Assembly: GCF_000003855.2 (NCBI RefSeq)
Contig: NW_003101681.1
Location: 6,111,707-6,175,706 of the forward strand
DNA length: 64,000 nt
Source of the DNA: Blastomyces gilchristii SLH14081
Taxonomy: Eukaryota > Ascomycota > Eurotiomycetes > Onygenales > Ajellomycetaceae
Reading direction: 5' to 3'
Numbering within the stretch: position 1 is the first letter of the stretch; every line of letters starts with the position of its first letter. Positions 59,701-64,000 of the stretch are shown here, piece after piece. The position numbers and the translations under genes are program-made. The notes under the pieces were generated by a model. That model searched no databases and was not told where the DNA came from. It saw only the letters and a program-made list of their open reading frames with translations.

Positions 59701-60199
59701 CGCTGACACACTGTCTAAATAACTCAATTATAATATTGTTAATGTGAAGAAGAATTCTATAAAAGAATCTCTGTTATCACTGCAGAAGAAGCTGGCTGTA
59801 GAGAGTTGAGATTCTCTAAAGCTCAGAAACAGCACTGAAGAGGCAGCTATGTGACTTAGTATAGAAGATGAAAGAGAACTCAGGTCTCTGTAGAGAACTG
59901 ACACTGAAGATTATAAGCTTCTCATATTATATCTTACAATTATTGAATTGACAAAGAACAAAATAATCTACAATCTTTCAATTTAACTACTTTTAGAATT
60001 CATTAATGAGTTATAGAAGAAGAACATCTCTACTACAGCTTAAATTCAGAAGTTGAAGAAGAAAGAATCTGATTTGAACTTGAAAGAGACAGACTCTGAG
60101 CAGAGCAGTGCTGCTAAGAAATCAAGTCACTGATAACTAGAAGAATGTGAACTTCTACTGCTGAATGATTCAGTCTTCATCTCTCATAGCAGAGCAGTG

Positions 60200-61480
60200 T
60201 GTCAGAAGTTATTGAGAATTCATCATAATAATTTCCATGCAGGACACTTTGAGTTAGAGAAGACTGAGAAGCTTCTAAAATATAAATATATTTAAGACAA
60301 GCTCTGAGCAGATATCAAAGAGTATATTGAAACTTACAATATCTATTAAAGAATAAAGATCTCACAGTATAAGTAATACAGTGAGTTGATATCACTGCCT
60401 GTTTCAAAGAGCTTATAGCAGAATCTATCAATGAATTTCATAGTTGACCTGCTGAAGTCAACAAGAGTTAAAGAATATGACTCAATTTTGATCATTATTA
60501 ATCACTTCACAAAGATAATCAGATATATTTCTACTTATAAAAAGATTAAAGTCTCTAAATTAACTGATCTGTTTTTAGATATTATCATTCATGATCATAG
60601 TGCTCTGAAATCATTGATAACAGATCAAGAATCTCTCTTCATCAGTAAATACTGATCAGCTTTTTACTATTATCTTATAATAAGACATCTTCTCAGTATC
60701 GCATTTCATTCACAGACTGGTAGTCAGACTGAACATCAGAATCAGACACTAGAACAGCATCTTCAAGTGTTCTATTTATATTATCAGAATAATTGACTCA
60801 AACATCTTCTAATCACTGAATTCATATATAATAATGTAAAGAATGTAATCTTAAAGATATCTTCTTTCTATGCTTTTATGAATATAATTCTTCATTACTC
60901 AGTGACATCACAGACAACATTTCAAAGAGAGAAATAGACAGTCAGAATATCAGACAGATACAGAGAACAGAGTATTTCTCAGTATCAGAAGTAAAAGTAA
61001 GATTGAAACTTTTAAATAAAATTCATGAGAAGGTGATGAAAAGTATTTATCACACTCAGAAGTAGTAGATAAAATACTATAATTAAAAACATCTTTCAAT
61101 GAAGTTCTTAATAAAGAATCAAGTACTACTTTTAGCAAAGAATATCAAGATAATAAGACTGTGTAAGAAGCTCAGTAAGTAGTGACTAGAATCTTTCTCA
61201 GTAACAAGAGTGATGAGTAAGCAGATATATGAGTTAAAATTACTCACAGAATTGAAATCAATTCATCCTGTTTTTCACATTTTCTATTTAAAGCTTTATA
61301 AGCAATATCTCAGAATGAAGTCATCTCAGCTGAATAACATTGAGATTGAGAGTGATACTGAATATCTTATGAAGAAAATATTGAATAAGTAAATATATTA
61401 CAGCAAGCTTTAATATCTTATTAAATGAGAAGATTATTTATCATCAGAGAATTCATGAGAATTACTTGAGTATTTGAAAA
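60200..61480 (+). pseudogene. Integrase and chromodomain of element D (decayed)
   Basis: The zinc-binding part reads IHHNNFHAGHFELEKTEKLL with the later Cys pair mutated. The core reads MNFIVDLLKSTRVKEYDSIL (first Asp kept), SLITDQESLFISKY (second Asp kept) and AFHSQTGSQTEHQNQTLEQH (Glu region). IHPVFHIFYLKLYKQYL closes the integrase C-terminal part, and EYLMKKILNK plus YLIK-EDYLSSENS form the chromodomain. Three catalytic positions survive, but frames are broken. Confidence 0.85.
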
Positions 61481-61679
61481 ATACTGAGAAAGAGATTACA
61501 AGCTATGAGACAGCTAGTAGAGACTGCTTTATTACATATTAGAGATATTGAGTAAGAAATATTACTTAAGACTTCTCATTTTTTTCAAAGAGTTTTTTAG
61601 AGATAATCTTATAGTGATGAGTTGATGTCTTGTAGACTCTGTAACACTCTTCTTCTATTTTCTCTCAAAGAGTTTTTTA

Positions 61680-62900
61680 GAAGTTTAATAAGACTATACA
61701 AGTGTAAAATTCCTGAAGCAGTTAGAGAAAAGAGATATTTGAAACCAATAAAAAAGATTAATATTATTGACTCATGAGTCACTGCTATTCTAGTGAGGCT
61801 GCAGCTCACTGAAAAAGTAAAAAGAAGAAATCTCAGAGCCTACTTATTAATAATCACACTCTTATCAAACTCATTCTTCACTGTTGAAGTCTCTGACATC
61901 AGCATCTTTATCTGCTGAGAAGTTAGCACTGCAGCACTGCAGAAGAGCATGAGAAATGTATAAAATATCAACTTATCAACTTATAAAGTATCTCAGTTAT
62001 CTGCTTCAACTGAAGTGAGATTCTCTTTAATCAGTAATTAATCTCTGTGACACTTTCAACAGTGACACTGACTGATTTCTTCTTAGAGTCAGTCATTCTG
62101 AGATGTTTTTTAATCTCAAAGACTTACACTTTCACCTTCTTTTGCAGATGAGCAAGAGAGATCTTCTCAGTCTTAATAGAATCTGTTAACACTTGAAGCT
62201 CTGAGACTCTCACTCTGTACTGCTTAGACATCTGAGCTTCTTATCAGAGTCAACATGACATCTTCTTGTAGAGTAGATAATACTTACAGAAAGATAGAAG
62301 TTATTGTTACAGATACAACAGAAATAATAAGAGTGAGAGAAGAAGTAGATACACAGAATTCCCTTCTTCTTCAGCTGCTTGATACAGTGCAGACAAGTAG
62401 CAGTGCTGATCAGAGGCCACACTGAAGCCTTCTTATAAGAAGAAGATGAAGAAACTGCAGGATTCTGCAGACTCAACTCAGCAGCATTCTGAGCAGGGCT
62501 CAGATATGCTGTGAGAGAGAAACTACAGATTGAGCTTCTCAGAGCCACTGTTTCCAGAACTAAGCTCTTCCCAGGTTTCTCTCTGAATGATCACACAGGG
62601 TCATACATCACTGTATTGACTGAGAGGGAGGGCAGCATTGTAACAGTGATGAGAGAAGCAGAGAACAGACTGAACACAGACAAACTGACTGACAGAAGAG
62701 ATGACATCTCACTGCAAGACACAGTGACTACTGCCACAGCTGCAAAAGAAGCAGAAGAAGAAGAAGATATGATAATGAGAGCAGTGCTTCTGCAGCTCAT
62801 TGACACTGCTATCTTCATCTTCAACCTGACTTTCTTGACAGTCATGGAGGCCACCGCTGCACCACAAAGACATTTATTCACTAGAAAACATCAGAATAAG
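61680..62900 (-). pseudogene. Antisense reading frame between pol and 3' LTR of element D
   Basis: On the strand opposite to pol, successive open pieces form one long frame family. A Cys-rich part lies at 62548-62210 (TATCLHCIKQLKKKG, then CCICNNN). Toward 61700 follows a charged, probably coiled-coil part (QYRVRVSELQVLTDSIKTEK and LAHLQKKVKV). Bases 62511-62924 are less mutated than the rest. The arrangement resembles an extra antisense gene carried by the element, perhaps a nucleic-acid-binding Cys-cluster protein. The family is not identified and parts are interrupted. Confidence 0.45.
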
Positions 62901-63321
62901 CCCTCTACCGTCCTTCAAGAATAATACTCTCATGCACTCACTATTGCAGATGAGGGAGAGAGAAGAAAAATATATCACAGAGAAGAGAGATCTTTTTGAA
63001 AAAATCCTGCTACTACTGTTAGCTTTGTCTCTAAAACACATCACTTTTGCAGGGAATTTCATATATAGAATGAAATATGTTGAAAGATCTGCAAGTCACT
63101 TATTAACTACATTTTTCACATTTCAAATCAATATATAAGAAACTCACTTATCACATGTTTGATTTGAATGAAGATGAGAAAAGAAAGACCTACATAGTCA
63201 GCAGAACAACTTATCTATTTCTTTATACAGTATACACACTATCAATTGATTGACAATCATTGCTATATAACAAAGATAATTTCTAATTCAGTAATCTTAA
63301 GAGCATCAGAACTATGCTCTT

Positions 63322-63332
63322 AAAGAGAAGAG
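63322..63332 (+). promoter_or_regulatory. Polypurine tract of element D
   Basis: AAAGAGAAGAG lies three bases before the 3' LTR, the expected place for the plus-strand primer. Confidence 0.7.
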
Positions 63333-63335
63333 TAT

Positions 63336-63868
63336 TATCATGCTTCTAACTGTGTCAAGACTCTGTTACAGTTTCACACAGCTCATTGCTTTCATGTGAA
63401 TAATTTCATCTCATTTAAACCGGTTTTCAACCACTCTATAACATCATTTGAATATATCATAGAAAGATCTGATTGATGAATATGAGAACTCTGCTTCTAT
63501 ACAAGATCAGCAGATTACTCTTTCTTGACAATGAGATGCTGCTGAGGTATTACTTCAGCTATTCTTACTCATGAAATGAGAGAAGAGTATTCACTCATTG
63601 TCTATATAGAATAGCTAGATGCTGACTTCTTATTAAAAAAGTTAGTAATTCATTTTCCTTCTACTAAAATATATATGAGAGTTACTGCATGCTTCATACA
63701 ATCTTCTTAGTATACTAAGTATCATATCTGTGATATTCTCACAATAACCCTGTAGTCTATGAGCTCACTATTCAAGCAAGATAGTCAAGCTCACTTATAC
63801 AGCTTCTCAAACAACTACTTCTACATGACACCGCCGACTAGCCACTGCTTCAGTTCCGCCACATTACA
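63336..63868 (+). repeat. 3' LTR of element D
   Basis: 533-base partner of 56088-56620. Its first bases read TATCATGC, the mutated form of TGTCACGC, so even the terminal TG is lost. Its last about 45 bases keep CpG and CC (CACCGCCGACTAGCCAC, TCCGCC), where the 5' copy reads CACTGACTAGTTAC. Confidence 0.93.
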
Positions 63869-63873
63869 ATATC
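63869..63873. repeat. Target-site duplication ATATC, right of element D
   Basis: ATATC directly after the terminal ACA of the 3' LTR, identical to 56083-56087. Confidence 0.9.
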
Positions 63874-64000
63874 TTTCTGTAATTTCTCTCAGATTCTCTG
63901 AATCATCTCTATATTATTATTATTACTTTCTATCATATTCACATTAATATTTATTTCAGAGAACTTGTAAATTAATATTAAAGTTTAGAAAGAGTCAGTA
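63874..64000. other. AT-rich flank right of element D
   Basis: 127 AT-rich bases to the window end. Mutated repeat-like composition; nothing further recognised. Confidence 0.4.

Larger units (their letters stand above)
56088..63868 (+). mobile_element. Element D: complete LTR-flanked Ty3/Gypsy chromovirus, mutated
   Basis: 7781-bp element with two 533-bp LTRs and a perfect ATATC duplication. Plus-strand order: gag (about 56990-57660) with a mutated knuckle, protease region (about 57780-58100), RT (about 58290-58990), RNase H (about 59100-59700), integrase zinc domain (about 60210-60350, HHNNFHAGH), integrase core (about 60410-60830) and chromodomain (about 61330-61470). A 1.8-kb region with an antisense reading frame follows, then a polypurine tract and the 3' LTR. 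Stops throughout make it inactive. LTR differences are transitions. Element D abuts the gene island, 379 bp from the RTP1 start. Confidence 0.93.

Overview
The window looks like nuclear DNA of a filamentous ascomycete. Genes carry several short spliceosomal introns (about 50-160 nt, GTATGT/GTAAGT-type donors, CTAAC/CTAAT branch sites), the proteins are clearly fungal, and long transposon blocks have been converted to AT-rich sequence by C-to-T mutation. The alternation of AT-rich retrotransposon blocks with a GC-normal gene island resembles the isochore genomes of dimorphic Onygenales such as the Blastomyces/Emmonsia group. That placement is an inference.

Layout. (1) 1-16.2 kb is an AT-rich block of decayed Ty3/Gypsy elements: element A (minus strand, 1 to about 4.5 kb); element B (plus strand, 5303-12550, both 258-bp LTRs and a perfect CCGAA target duplication), inserted into older repeat sequence; element C (plus strand, 12556-14526, integrase, chromodomain and an LTR-like 3' end); and three copies of another terminal sequence. 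(2) 16.3-25.7 kb is GC-normal but decayed: pseudogenes of an HNH-nuclease protein, a nitronate monooxygenase and an APH-like kinase, plus a Cys-rich membrane protein with an uncertain 5' end. One intact gene, an enoyl-CoA hydratase, sits among them. (3) 27.6-55.7 kb is the housekeeping island: DUF3431 membrane protein, dephospho-CoA kinase, an acidic protein sharing a divergent promoter with complex I NDUFS6, UPF0047/YjbQ protein, GFA-family protein, a small acidic ORF, CFIm25, three tRNA-Phe(GAA) genes, insulin-degrading enzyme, lariat debranching enzyme DBR1 and RTP1/TANGO6. (4) 56.1-63.9 kb is a second complete chromovirus (element D, 533-bp LTRs, ATATC target duplication, gag-protease-RT-RNase H-integrase-chromodomain, and an antisense reading frame downstream of pol).

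The genes are unlinked housekeeping functions: RNA processing (DBR1, CFIm25, tRNA-Phe), RNA polymerase II assembly (RTP1), CoA synthesis, respiration (NDUFS6) and proteolysis (IDE). There is no biosynthetic cluster, CRISPR array or recognisable defence system, and I found no wholly new system. The most interesting signals are in the repeats: mutation that falls mainly on CpG and CpC with most CpA spared, mutation that fades towards the outer ends of both complete elements, and a concentration of one-base shifts (many at short homopolymers) in the genes nearest the left AT-rich block.
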